DNA from: Chloroflexota bacterium | GTDB lineage: Bacteria; Chloroflexota; Dehalococcoidia; Lucifugimonadales; UBA3495 | Assembly: GCA_028875655.1 (NCBI GenBank) | Contig: JAPPCX010000006.1 | Coordinates: forward strand, 1-64,000 | DNA: 64,000 bases | Reading direction: 5' to 3' | Shown: piece by piece, positions 28,987-37,069 of the stretch | Layout of the letters: each line of letters opens with the position of its first letter | Numbering within the stretch: position 1 is the stretch's first letter | The notes under the pieces: model-generated | Databases searched by the model: none | The model's input: the letters and a program-made list of their open reading frames with translations, nothing else | What the model was told of the DNA's origin: nothing | Position numbers and translations under genes: made by a program

Positions 28987-28999
28987 GGAGACCCGCATC

Positions 29000-29500
29000 G
29001 TGACGCTCAACGAATTCATCACCGACGCCTTGGAAAAGGAAAATGGCTTCCTGACCGATGCCCTTGACGGCCTCACCCCCGACGAGCTCGCTTGGCAGCC
29101 GGCGCCCGACGCCAACTCCATCGGCTGGATCCTCTGGCACATGGTCCGCGTGGAGGACATGTGGATTCAGTTCTTCGCCCAGTTTCAGACCGAACTATGG
29201 GAAACCGAGGGGTGGCACGAGAAGTTCGGCCTGCCCACCCGCGATAACGGATTCGGCCACACCGCCGAGCAGGTCAACAATTTCCCCCGCATTGACCTTG
29301 CCCAGTTCCTGCAGTACCGGGCCGCCGTCCGCGCCAGCACGCTGGCCTACCTAAACACGCTAAGCCCTGAGGACATGGCAACCGTCCCCCGCGAACGCCG
29401 GCCCGAAATGTCCCTGGGCGCGATGTTTCGCCAGATTATAGGCGAAATGTACCAACACGTCGGCCACATCGCTTACCTGCGCGGCCTCCAGGGCAAGTGA
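29000..29500 (+). CDS. DinB-like / DUF664 family protein
   Basis: 166 residues with the DinB four-helix pattern and the metal-binding histidine triad H47 (ILWHMVRVEDMW), H153 and H156 (YQHVGHIAYLRG). Family members include metal-dependent thiol transferases, such as bacillithiol and mycothiol S-transferases, and DNA-damage-induced proteins. The GTG start at 29000 follows GAGGAG by 9 nt and yields the family N-terminus. The function is not certain. Confidence 0.85.
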   Translation: MTLNEFITDALEKENGFLTDALDGLTPDELAWQPAPDANSIGWILWHMVRVEDMWIQFFAQFQTELWETEGWHEKFGLPTRDNGFGHTAEQVNNFPRIDLAQFLQYRAAVRASTLAYLNTLSPEDMATVPRERRPEMSLGAMFRQIIGEMYQHVGHIAYLRGLQGK

Positions 29501-30384
29501 TTCCGCCTTTCCAGGTATCCAAAATCCGGAACTTCACACTCTCAACGATGATATGGGCCGGCCTCATCGTCGCCATCGCCTGCGCCGGTCCATCTTCAGG
29601 GAGCCCAGGTGAAACCCCGGACGCAACCGTCTTCCCCTCAACGGGGGCGGCCAGCGAAACCATGGAACTCACCGTCGGCCCGGCCCGTAAGGAGTGCTAC
29701 GGACCCTTCCAACGTATGTGCCTGGTGGTGGACGGCCAGTTCTTCTACGAAGAGATCGACGGGTTTACCCACGAACCCGGCTACGAGTATCGCCTGCGCG
29801 TCGAACGTTATGACGCTTTCCCGGGACAGCCCGAACCCCCTCAAGATGCCGGCCGTTACGGTTACAGACTGATCGAAACAATCTCCAAATCCCGAATCGC
29901 CGGCGAAGTGATCGAAGCGTCGATAGCCCCTATCCGCGTCACCTGCCTCAAATCCGACGAGCTTTGCCTGCTGGTCAACGGCGCGCCTCAACGGGGCGCC
30001 ATAGCCGGGTTTGAATTCAAGGCCGGCTATGACCACCTGATTCGCTACGAACAATACACGGACGGTTCCCGGCGCCTGCTCGACACCCTTTCGCAAACTC
30101 CCGCCAAAGCGGTTGACGACGATATATCCGTCGGCCCCTGGCGGGTGGAATGCCGCGAAAACGCGCCCATTACGGCGGCCTGCATCGTCGTCAACGGAGA
30201 ACCCTACTACGGCAACATAGAGCACTTCGCCAGACGACACGGGTACGAATACATCCTGCGGGTGGAGAGGTACGACCTTATGCCCGGCGTTTCCGTACCT
30301 TCGACGGAGTCTTCAAAATACGGATACCGACTTTTGGAAGTCCTGTCCGAACAGCCGGCGTCCAAACCCCCGCCCGCAAACTGA
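29497..30384 (+). CDS. Probable lipoprotein with three DUF4377-like repeats
   Basis: 295 residues. A hydrophobic segment (residues 16-28) after KIRNF ends in IACA, a weak lipobox with C29. Three homologous units follow at about 57-131, 141-200 and 209-284. Each has a cysteine pair (C67/C75, C150/C157, C219/C229), a short MCLVVDG-like strand, and a GF/HF...GYEY.LRVERYD ending. This is the DUF4377 pattern seen in META/HslJ-type secreted proteins. The GTG start overlaps the previous stop (GTGA). The function is unknown. Confidence 0.7.
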   Translation: MIPPFQVSKIRNFTLSTMIWAGLIVAIACAGPSSGSPGETPDATVFPSTGAASETMELTVGPARKECYGPFQRMCLVVDGQFFYEEIDGFTHEPGYEYRLRVERYDAFPGQPEPPQDAGRYGYRLIETISKSRIAGEVIEASIAPIRVTCLKSDELCLLVNGAPQRGAIAGFEFKAGYDHLIRYEQYTDGSRRLLDTLSQTPAKAVDDDISVGPWRVECRENAPITAACIVVNGEPYYGNIEHFARRHGYEYILRVERYDLMPGVSVPSTESSKYGYRLLEVLSEQPASKPPPAN

Positions 30385-30391
30385 CCACCGG

Positions 30392-30859
30392 CTATCGCCG
30401 GTTCAGCCTTCGCAGCCCTTCTTCCAGCGCCACCCACGGCAGCAAGGCGCATTTGACCCGCACCGGATATTGCCGCACCACCTCCAGCGCGCTCAACTCT
30501 CCCAGTTCCTCCAGCGCCACCGGGGGCAGCGGTTTCCCCTGCATCAGGTCGCGGAACAACTGCGACAGGTCGCTCGCCTCATCCACCGTCCTTCCGTGTA
30601 CGCCATCAGCCAGCAACGACGCGGACGCCTGGATGATGCTGCAACCCTCCGCCACCGCGCTTACCCCGGCAATCACCGCGACCTTACTCGCGGCCTTCGC
30701 CAATTGCAACTGTAGATTCGCCCGGTCCCCGCAAAAAGGGTTGAATTCCTCCGCCTCCGCGTCCGGACGCTCCAGCCGCCGCCGGTGCCGGGGGCTCCGG
30801 TAGTGCTCCATGATAACGTCGCCGTACAGCGCGTCAGGATTGTCGGGCAGGGAGGCCAT
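30392..30859 (-). CDS. SufU-like Fe-S scaffold/sulfurtransferase, second copy
   Basis: A 155-residue paralogue of the upstream sufU. The zinc/catalytic residues are all present: CGD in FCGDRANLQL, Cys in AEGCSIIQAS and Cys in RVKCALLPW. The start at 30859 (MASLPDNPDALYGDVI) overlaps the previous gene's end by no bases and matches the SufU N-terminus; the frame is open further up but without SufU similarity. It is the last gene of the suf operon. Confidence 0.85.
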   Translation of the reverse strand: MASLPDNPDALYGDVIMEHYRSPRHRRRLERPDAEAEEFNPFCGDRANLQLQLAKAASKVAVIAGVSAVAEGCSIIQASASLLADGVHGRTVDEASDLSQLFRDLMQGKPLPPVALEELGELSALEVVRQYPVRVKCALLPWVALEEGLRRLNRR

Positions 30860-30882
30860 ATATGCCCGCGACGGGATTCGGC

Positions 30883-31332
30883 TCACTCGGTAGTAGCGAC
30901 GTTCTCGCCATCCATCGCCGCTTTCAGAGTATGCCACGCCAATATAGCGCACTTGATGCGCGTGGGATACGCTATGACGCCGGCCAGCATCTCAAGGTCG
31001 CCCAGCAGGTCGATGTCCAATTCCGCGTCCGGCTCCGTCAACATCTTGTGGAACTCGTCAAACATCGCCATCGCTTCGTCCGAAGTGGCACCTTTCACCG
31101 CCTGGGTCAGCAGCGACGCCGACGCCCTGCTGATTGCGCAACCGTGCCCCTGGAACCCAACGTCGTGCACCTTGGCGTCGCCTACGTTCAGTTGCAGCGA
31201 GATCTGGTCTCCGCACAGCGGGTTGAACCCGTCGGCCTGGTGCGTGGGGTTATCCAGCGTCCGGAAGTTCCGCGGCCGCCGGTTGTGCTCCAGCAAAATT
31301 TCCTGGTAAAGGTCGCTCAGGTCCGAAGCCAT
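30883..31332 (-). CDS. sufU: SufU, sulfur acceptor for SufS
   Basis: Zinc-dependent sulfurtransferase that takes persulfide from SufS in SufU-type Fe-S assembly. 149 residues with LCGDQISLQL, GHGCAISRAS and RIKCAILAW, giving the three Cys and one Asp zinc ligands. Its start overlaps the sufS stop by one base. Confidence 0.93.
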   Translation of the reverse strand: MASDLSDLYQEILLEHNRRPRNFRTLDNPTHQADGFNPLCGDQISLQLNVGDAKVHDVGFQGHGCAISRASASLLTQAVKGATSDEAMAMFDEFHKMLTEPDAELDIDLLGDLEMLAGVIAYPTRIKCAILAWHTLKAAMDGENVATTE

Positions 31333-32618
31333 CAGCCGAATACCTCAATAACGCGGTCAATCGCCTTGACCAGCGCGTCAATGTCGTCGGTCGTATTGTA
31401 AAACGCCAGCGATGCCCGCACCGTGGCCGGAATCCCGTAGCGCGCCATCACCGGCTGTGCGCAGTGGTGGCCGGTCCGCACTGCGACGCCTTCCGCGTCC
31501 AGTATAGTGCCGATGTCGTGAGGGTGCGCCGCCTCCATGTGGAATGACAGCACGCCGCCCTTTTCCTCGGCGGTGCCAATCAGCCGCACCCCCTCTATGT
31601 CGCGCAGTTTTTCCGTTCCGTAGCGCAATAGCGCTTGTTCGTAAGCGGCAATCCGCTCCATTCCGATGGACTCCAGGTACTCAACCGCCGCCCCCAGGCC
31701 GATGGCTCCGGCGATGTCCGGCGTTCCCGCCTCGAACTTGTGGGGCAGCGTGTTGTAGATCGTCTCTTCAAACGTCACCGACCGGATCATCTCGCCGCCT
31801 GACTGGTAGGGCGGCATATCGTCAAGCAGTTCCGCCCTGCCCCACAGCGCTCCGATACCCGTGGGCCCGTACATCTTGTGACCGGAGAAGGTCAGGAAAT
31901 CCGCCCCCAACGCCTGTACGTCAACGGGCATGTGCGGAACGGATTGCGCCGCATCCACCATTACGTGAATCCCGCGCGCGTGGGCCAGCTCCACCATCTC
32001 CGGGATGGGGTTGACCGTACCCAGCGCATTGGATTGATGCACCACCGACACCATGCGCGTCCGGTCGTTGAGCATGGTTTCGTACTGATCCATCAACAGT
32101 TCCCCGTCGTCGTTGAACGGAACCACTCGCAGGCGGATGCCGATTTCCTTCCCCAGAATCTGCCAGGGCACGATGTTGGAGTGATGCTCCATGCCGGTGA
32201 TGATCACTTCGTCGCCGGCTTTGAAATACCTGCGCCCATAGCTGCTGGCTACCAGGTTCAACCCTTCCGTGGTGCCGCGCACGTAGATGACTTCGTTGGC
32301 GTCCGGCGCGTTTATGAATCGCCGCACCGCTTCCCGTCCTGCCTCGTAATCGTCAGTAGCTCGCTGGCTCAGCGTATGCACTCCCCGGTGTACGTTGGCG
32401 TTGTTGTGCAGGTAGTAGTTGCTGATGGCATCAATTACGGCTTGGGGCTTCTGCGTAGTCGCCGCGTTGTCCAGATATACGAGCGGCTTGCCGTTCACCT
32501 CTTGGCGCAGAATCGGAAAGTCCTGCCGAATGCGGTGTGGGTCAATGACATCCAGCCCATGGGGGTGACCGGAGCCGTCGCGGCCCGGTATGCCCGGCGT
32601 ATTGATAACGGTGGTCAC
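31332..32618 (-). CDS. sufS: Cysteine desulfurase SufS
   Basis: PLP enzyme that takes sulfur from cysteine for Fe-S clusters. 428 residues. The PLP lysine is K248 in FSGHKMYGPTG, HHSNIVPW holds the PLP-stacking histidine, and the active cysteine lies in RTGHHCAQPV, the group II (SufS) type. It overlaps sufD by one base. The N-terminal 25 residues are a Gly/His-rich extension. Confidence 0.95.
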   Translation of the reverse strand: MTTVINTPGIPGRDGSGHPHGLDVIDPHRIRQDFPILRQEVNGKPLVYLDNAATTQKPQAVIDAISNYYLHNNANVHRGVHTLSQRATDDYEAGREAVRRFINAPDANEVIYVRGTTEGLNLVASSYGRRYFKAGDEVIITGMEHHSNIVPWQILGKEIGIRLRVVPFNDDGELLMDQYETMLNDRTRMVSVVHQSNALGTVNPIPEMVELAHARGIHVMVDAAQSVPHMPVDVQALGADFLTFSGHKMYGPTGIGALWGRAELLDDMPPYQSGGEMIRSVTFEETIYNTLPHKFEAGTPDIAGAIGLGAAVEYLESIGMERIAAYEQALLRYGTEKLRDIEGVRLIGTAEEKGGVLSFHMEAAHPHDIGTILDAEGVAVRTGHHCAQPVMARYGIPATVRASLAFYNTTDDIDALVKAIDRVIEVFG

Positions 32619-33973
32619 TAGCGGCCTCCAATGGACAGCGAAAGATCGGCGTCGGGAATCGCGCCCTGAAACTGCTCGTCCAGGTACTCCCGCAGCGGCT
32701 CCAATGCCACCGTGTCGATAATCTCGCTGGCAAAGGCGTGAATCAGGATGCGGCTGGCTGTGGACAGGTCCAGCCCCCGGCTCCGCATGTAGAAGACGGT
32801 ATCGGCGTCAATGTGGCCGGCGGTGGCCCCGTGCCCGCACTTCACGTCGTCGGCGTAGATAAGCAGGCTGGGCTTGCTGTCCACCTCGGCATACTCTGAC
32901 AACAGCAGGTTCTTGTCGGTCTGCTGGGCGTCGGTTTTCTGCGCGTCCTTGCGGACGGTTACGTTCCCGCCGAACACGGCCCGCGATCGCCCGTCCAGGA
33001 TGCCTTTGTAGAACATCCGGCTCGTGCCGTAGGGCTCGGCGTGGTCAATGTTGACGTAGTTGTCGATGTGCTGGTTGCCCGTGGTCAGGTACAGCCCATT
33101 CAAAGTACACTCGGCTCCGGTTCCGGCCAATTTCACCCCGAAGTCGTTGCGACCCAACGCCGCGCCCCTGGCGATGGACACCGACGAAAATGCCGAGTCC
33201 TTATGCTGCAAAACCCGGCTGACCCCCACGTGGTAGGCGTCCATGCCTTCCGTCAAGAGGCGATAGTGTTCTACGCTGGCCCCCTCGCCGACCCTCACCT
33301 CGGTGACGGCGTTGGTCAGGTAGCGTACATCGTCGGGGCCGGCGAACGTTTCGACCACCGTAACGCGGGAGTTCGCCGCTGCGTCAATCAGAGTGCGCGG
33401 GTAGGTGACCCGGGGTTGCTCACGCCCAGTGGTGAGATACACAACATTCACCACTCCGGCGTCTGCCCCCGCCGGTACTGAAATAACCGCGCCATCCCGC
33501 ACGAAGGCGGCGTTCAGCGCGGTAAATCCGTCGTCCTCCGGCGCGGCCAGGCTGCCCAGCAGAGAGTCGCCAGCGCCCAGAGCGTCAGCCAGCGGTGCGA
33601 TGGTCAGCCCGCCCGACTGGGTAACGGTTATGCCGTCCGACAGAGCCGGCGCAAACACGCCGTCCACCATCACCAGCGTGCGCCAGTCGCCATGCCAGGG
33701 AGCGATGGCCCGCACGTCGGCTAGCGTCAAGCCAACGTCTTCGGCGCACAATTCATGCCCGAAAGCAAAGGCTTCCCGCGCGATGGGAGCGGCGTTCGTG
33801 TACTTCCAGGGTTCGTTGCCTCGGCGTGCGGTGGGCAGCCCCAACTTCAGAAAGGCGTCCCAGCCCCGCGCCCGCAGACGGCGCAGCGCGTGCGCTCCCG
33901 CGTCAGCCTGCGCCGCGTAAGCGACAGCGTAGTGCGGGTAGGTATCAGCAACGGATGTAGCAACAGTCGTCAT
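32618..33973 (-). CDS. sufD: Fe-S assembly protein SufD
   Basis: Scaffold subunit that pairs with SufB and SufC. 451 residues with the SufBD beta-helix core. Recognisable blocks are NVTVRKDAQKTDAQQ, LLLSEYAEVDSKP and KCGHGATAGHID. The family histidine is in KCGHG. It is separated from sufC by a PaREP1-like gene, which is an unusual insertion. Confidence 0.93.
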   Translation of the reverse strand: MTTVATSVADTYPHYAVAYAAQADAGAHALRRLRARGWDAFLKLGLPTARRGNEPWKYTNAAPIAREAFAFGHELCAEDVGLTLADVRAIAPWHGDWRTLVMVDGVFAPALSDGITVTQSGGLTIAPLADALGAGDSLLGSLAAPEDDGFTALNAAFVRDGAVISVPAGADAGVVNVVYLTTGREQPRVTYPRTLIDAAANSRVTVVETFAGPDDVRYLTNAVTEVRVGEGASVEHYRLLTEGMDAYHVGVSRVLQHKDSAFSSVSIARGAALGRNDFGVKLAGTGAECTLNGLYLTTGNQHIDNYVNIDHAEPYGTSRMFYKGILDGRSRAVFGGNVTVRKDAQKTDAQQTDKNLLLSEYAEVDSKPSLLIYADDVKCGHGATAGHIDADTVFYMRSRGLDLSTASRILIHAFASEIIDTVALEPLREYLDEQFQGAIPDADLSLSIGGR

Positions 33974-33986
33974 TGGCTATTCTCAA

Positions 33987-34448
33987 TCATCGGCCTTGTC
34001 GGAATCCTTGTGGCGGTCTGGGACGACGCAGCCACGGGAGCATTACGCCACAGAACTGTTCAGTTCGTCGCAGGTTTAGGGTTACTATGTATTCCGGCGC
34101 GTCGTTCTCATAAAAATTCTCGTGCAAATCTTGAGCAGCGTAAAATCCAGTGTCCAAATCGGACTCGTTATTTAACGAAGCCAATCCGTGGACCAAAGCC
34201 CGTAAGTCCTGATGACGCCCATGCGTAACGCCGGCATCTTTCCAGTTCTCCGCGACCGCCTTTAGGATCTGTGCGGCAGAACCCCAACCCTTTTCCGAGG
34301 CCTGGCGCAAATCTCCATCCCTCAAGTAGCCGTGCGCTTTGGTCATCAACTCGAAACTGGCTGCCACGTACTCTTGAGTATCGTTAGATAGACGCTGCCA
34401 ATCGGTATCCGTGAGCAGCGGACTAGCGGGATTATTCGGCGTGGTCAT
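33987..34448 (-). CDS. PaREP1/HEPN-like protein inserted in the suf operon
   Basis: About 153 residues and mostly helical. The region SFELMTKAHGYLRDGDLRQASEKGWGSAAQILKAVAENW resembles the PaREP1 family and HEPN-type helical proteins, which are often linked with nucleotidyltransferases or toxin modules. It lies between sufC (5 bp) and sufD (13 bp) on the same strand. The start at 34448 (MTTPNNP) avoids overlap with sufC. Base composition is visibly less GC-rich than the suf genes, suggesting a later arrival. No partner toxin or antitoxin gene is visible. Confidence 0.6.
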   Translation of the reverse strand: MTTPNNPASPLLTDTDWQRLSNDTQEYVAASFELMTKAHGYLRDGDLRQASEKGWGSAAQILKAVAENWKDAGVTHGRHQDLRALVHGLASLNNESDLDTGFYAAQDLHENFYENDAPEYIVTLNLRRTEQFCGVMLPWLRRPRPPQGFRQGR

Positions 34449-34453
34449 CGGGC

Positions 34454-35236
34454 TTACTCCGCCGCGACCGCCTCTTCCCGCACCCAATCGTAGCCCTGCG
34501 CCTCCAGCTGCTCCGCCAATTCGGGTCCACCACTGCGGACGATTCGGCCGTCCACCAGCACGTGCACCTGGTCCGGCGTGATGTAATTCAGGATGCGCTG
34601 GTAGTGGGTCACCACAACCGCCGCATTGTCCGGGCGGCGCAAGCGGTTCACCCCATCAGCGACGATGCGCAGCGCGTCAATGTCCAACCCGGAATCGGTC
34701 TCGTCCAACAGGGACAACGTTGGCTCCAGGAGCGCCATCTGCAAAACCTCGTTCCGCTTCTTTTCCCCACCGGAGAACCCCTCGTTCACCGAGCGTCGCA
34801 CCAACTCTGGATCGATCTCAACCTCGGCTACTTTGCTGCGGAGGAGACGGTCGAACTCGCGGGCGCCCATTTCCTCTTCGCCCAGGTGGATTCGCTTGGC
34901 GTCCACGGCAGCCTTGAGAAACTGCCAAGCGCGCACGCCGGGCAGCTCCACCGGATATTGAAATGCCAGGAACACCCCCTCCCGCGCCCGGTCCTCCGGC
35001 TCCATCTCCAGGAGATCCATCCCTCTGTACACGGCCTTCCCATCGGTTACCGTGTACTCCGGCCGGCCCGCCAGGGTGTTGGCCAACGTGCTTTTCCCGG
35101 AACCGTTCGGCCCCATGATGGCGTGAATCTCTCCGGAATGCACCGTCAGGTTCACCCCGCGCAGGATTTCCTGCTCGTCAATGGATACGTGGAGGTCGCG
35201 CACCTCCAGAATGGGATCGATTGTGGTGGTCGTCAT
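34454..35236 (-). CDS. sufC: Fe-S assembly ATPase SufC
   Basis: ABC-type ATPase that drives the SufBCD scaffold. 260 residues with Walker A GPNGSGKST, the signature FSGGEKKR and Walker B LLDETDSGLD (Glu-Thr rather than Glu-Pro). The N-terminus DLHVSIDEQEILRGVNL is typical. The region between sufC and sufB (about 95 bp) holds a degenerate palindromic repeat. Confidence 0.95.
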   Translation of the reverse strand: MTTTTIDPILEVRDLHVSIDEQEILRGVNLTVHSGEIHAIMGPNGSGKSTLANTLAGRPEYTVTDGKAVYRGMDLLEMEPEDRAREGVFLAFQYPVELPGVRAWQFLKAAVDAKRIHLGEEEMGAREFDRLLRSKVAEVEIDPELVRRSVNEGFSGGEKKRNEVLQMALLEPTLSLLDETDSGLDIDALRIVADGVNRLRRPDNAAVVVTHYQRILNYITPDQVHVLVDGRIVRSGGPELAEQLEAQGYDWVREEAVAAE

Positions 35237-35273
35237 TGTGTTCTGGACATCCTTGGGTCAGGTAAGGGACTGT

Positions 35274-35293
35274 ATTCCCGCTTTCGCGAGAAT
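35274..35293. repeat. Degenerate ATTCCCGC palindrome between sufC and sufB
   Basis: ATTCCCGC, loop TTTC and GCGAGAAT with one arm mismatch. It belongs to the same family as 26468-26487 and 40774-40793. No terminator T-run follows, so it may attenuate or process the suf mRNA. Confidence 0.55.
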
Positions 35294-35331
35294 GACGAGA
35301 ATCGGGTGAGCGAGACGAACGGGAGCGGGGC

Positions 35332-36804
35332 TTACCCGACCGTTCCTTCCAGGCTGACTTTGAGCAATTGCGATGCTTCCATCGCAAATTCAAACGGCAG
35401 TTCCTGGAAAATACCCCGGCAGAAGCCGTTGATTATCATGAAGTGAGCGTCCTCAACACCGATGCCCCGCTGTTGCAGGTAGAAAAGCTGGTCATCGGAC
35501 ACTTTGGACGTGGTGGCTTCGTGCTCCATTTGCGCCGTCGGGTTCTTGACCTCAATGTACGGCACGGTGTGGGCGCCGCACTGGTCGCCCACCAGCAGGG
35601 AATCGCACTGCGTGAAGTTCTTGGCCCCGTTCGCCGACGGGTTGATTTTCACCAGACCCCGGTAGGTCTGCTGTCCCTGGCCTGCCGAGATTCCTTTTGC
35701 CACGATGGTGCTTCGAGTGTTCTTGCCCACGTGGATCATCTTGGTGCCGGTATCCGCCTGCTGCCAGTTGTTGACCAGAGCAACCGAATAAAACTCTCCC
35801 ACCGAATTGTCGCCCTGCAGGATGACGCTGGGGTATTTCCACGTGATGGCGGAGCCGGTTTCAACCTGCGTCCAGGAAATCTTGGAATCGGCGCCGGCGC
35901 ACTTGCCTCGCTTGGTCACGAAGTTGTACACCCCGCCCTGCCCGTCCTTGTCGCCGGGATACCAGTTCTGCAAGGTGCTGTACTTGATCTCCGCGCCCTC
36001 CATCGCCACCAGCTCTACCACCGCGGCGTGCAGCTGCGTTGACTTCCGCATTGGAGCCGTGCAGCCCTCCAGGTAGCTCACGTAGGATCCCTCGTCGGCT
36101 ACGATCAGCGTCCGCTCGAACTGCCCGCTGTCCGCCTGGTTGATGCGGAAGTAGGTCATAAGCTCGATGGGGCAACGCACTCCCGGCGGTATGTACGCGA
36201 ACGACCCGTCGGAAAACACCGCCGAGTTCAGCGTGGCGTAGAAGTTGTCGGCGTAGGGCACCACGGAACCCAGGTATTTCTGCACCAGGTCCGGGTGATT
36301 TTGGATCGCCTCGCTCATCGAGCAGAAGATGACCCCAGCCTTCTCCAATTGTTCCTGGTAGGTGGTAGCCACCGACACGCTGTCCAGCACGGCGTCAACT
36401 GCCACGCCCGCCAGCCGCGCCTGCTCTTCCAGCGGGATGCCCAGCTTGCTGAACGCTTCCAGAACCTCCGGATCCACCTCGTCCAGGCTCTTCGGCCCGT
36501 CGTCCGCAGACTTGGGCGCCGCGTAGTAGTGAATGTCCTGGTAATCAATGGGCGGAAACTCAACATTAGCCCAGGTAGGTTCGGTGTAGGTCTGCCGAGA
36601 CCAGAACCGATACGCCTTCAAGCGCCATTCCAGCATCCACTCCGGCTCGTTCTTCTTGGCTGAAATCAGGCGCACCACGTCCTCGCTGAGGCCCTTGGGG
36701 AACGCCTCTTCCTCAATGTCGATGGTGAACCCCCACTTGTAGTCGGAGTTCAACTCCTCGGAAGTGGTGTCCCGGGAAATGACGCGCTGTGTCTGGGTCG
36801 TCAT
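35332..36804 (-). CDS. sufB: Fe-S assembly protein SufB
   Basis: Main scaffold of the SufBCD complex, 490 residues. Blocks include [12 protein letters not shown] near the N-terminus, [40 protein letters not shown] (with the conserved Cys), and the C-terminal [13 protein letters not shown]. First gene of the suf operon, divergent from a lipoprotein gene. The intergenic region has a short palindrome that could be an operator. Confidence 0.95.
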   Translation of the reverse strand: MTTQTQRVISRDTTSEELNSDYKWGFTIDIEEEAFPKGLSEDVVRLISAKKNEPEWMLEWRLKAYRFWSRQTYTEPTWANVEFPPIDYQDIHYYAAPKSADDGPKSLDEVDPEVLEAFSKLGIPLEEQARLAGVAVDAVLDSVSVATTYQEQLEKAGVIFCSMSEAIQNHPDLVQKYLGSVVPYADNFYATLNSAVFSDGSFAYIPPGVRCPIELMTYFRINQADSGQFERTLIVADEGSYVSYLEGCTAPMRKSTQLHAAVVELVAMEGAEIKYSTLQNWYPGDKDGQGGVYNFVTKRGKCAGADSKISWTQVETGSAITWKYPSVILQGDNSVGEFYSVALVNNWQQADTGTKMIHVGKNTRSTIVAKGISAGQGQQTYRGLVKINPSANGAKNFTQCDSLLVGDQCGAHTVPYIEVKNPTAQMEHEATTSKVSDDQLFYLQQRGIGVEDAHFMIINGFCRGIFQELPFEFAMEASQLLKVSLEGTVG

Positions 36805-36857
36805 CGGACGTGCATCCTCCCAACCGGCGTTGTTAGCGGCGATGCCGGTGATGGTCT

Positions 36858-36884
36858 TTCATAATTCCCGACCATTACGGTCAA
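36858..36884 (-). promoter_or_regulatory. Possible suf promoter with overlapping palindrome
   Basis: On the reverse strand TTGACC (36884-36879) and TATGAA (36863-36858) are spaced by 15 nt. GACC-ATTAC-GGTC (36870-36882) is an inverted repeat over the spacer. The spacing is short, so an activator or repressor is plausible. The site is inferred only. Confidence 0.3.
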
Positions 36885-37069
36885 CAATTATCCTAGACTA
36901 GCAACCCCATCCTGTCAACGGGAAGTCGCGCAGCTGAACCATGGCGCGCTCATCATCATTCCGGCGGACATTGACGCCCATTCGCCTGCCCGGATACACT
37001 TTCGCCAGTATACGGGGACTATATCCCGTGTTCGGCAAAGCCGGCTGCCGCCCAACGGCTGGAGTGGGA

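Noticed and set aside
28910-28999. Longer N-terminus for the DinB-like protein
   Set aside because: The extra 30 residues overlap the ferritin end and are low complexity; GTG at 29000 has a good ribosome-binding site.
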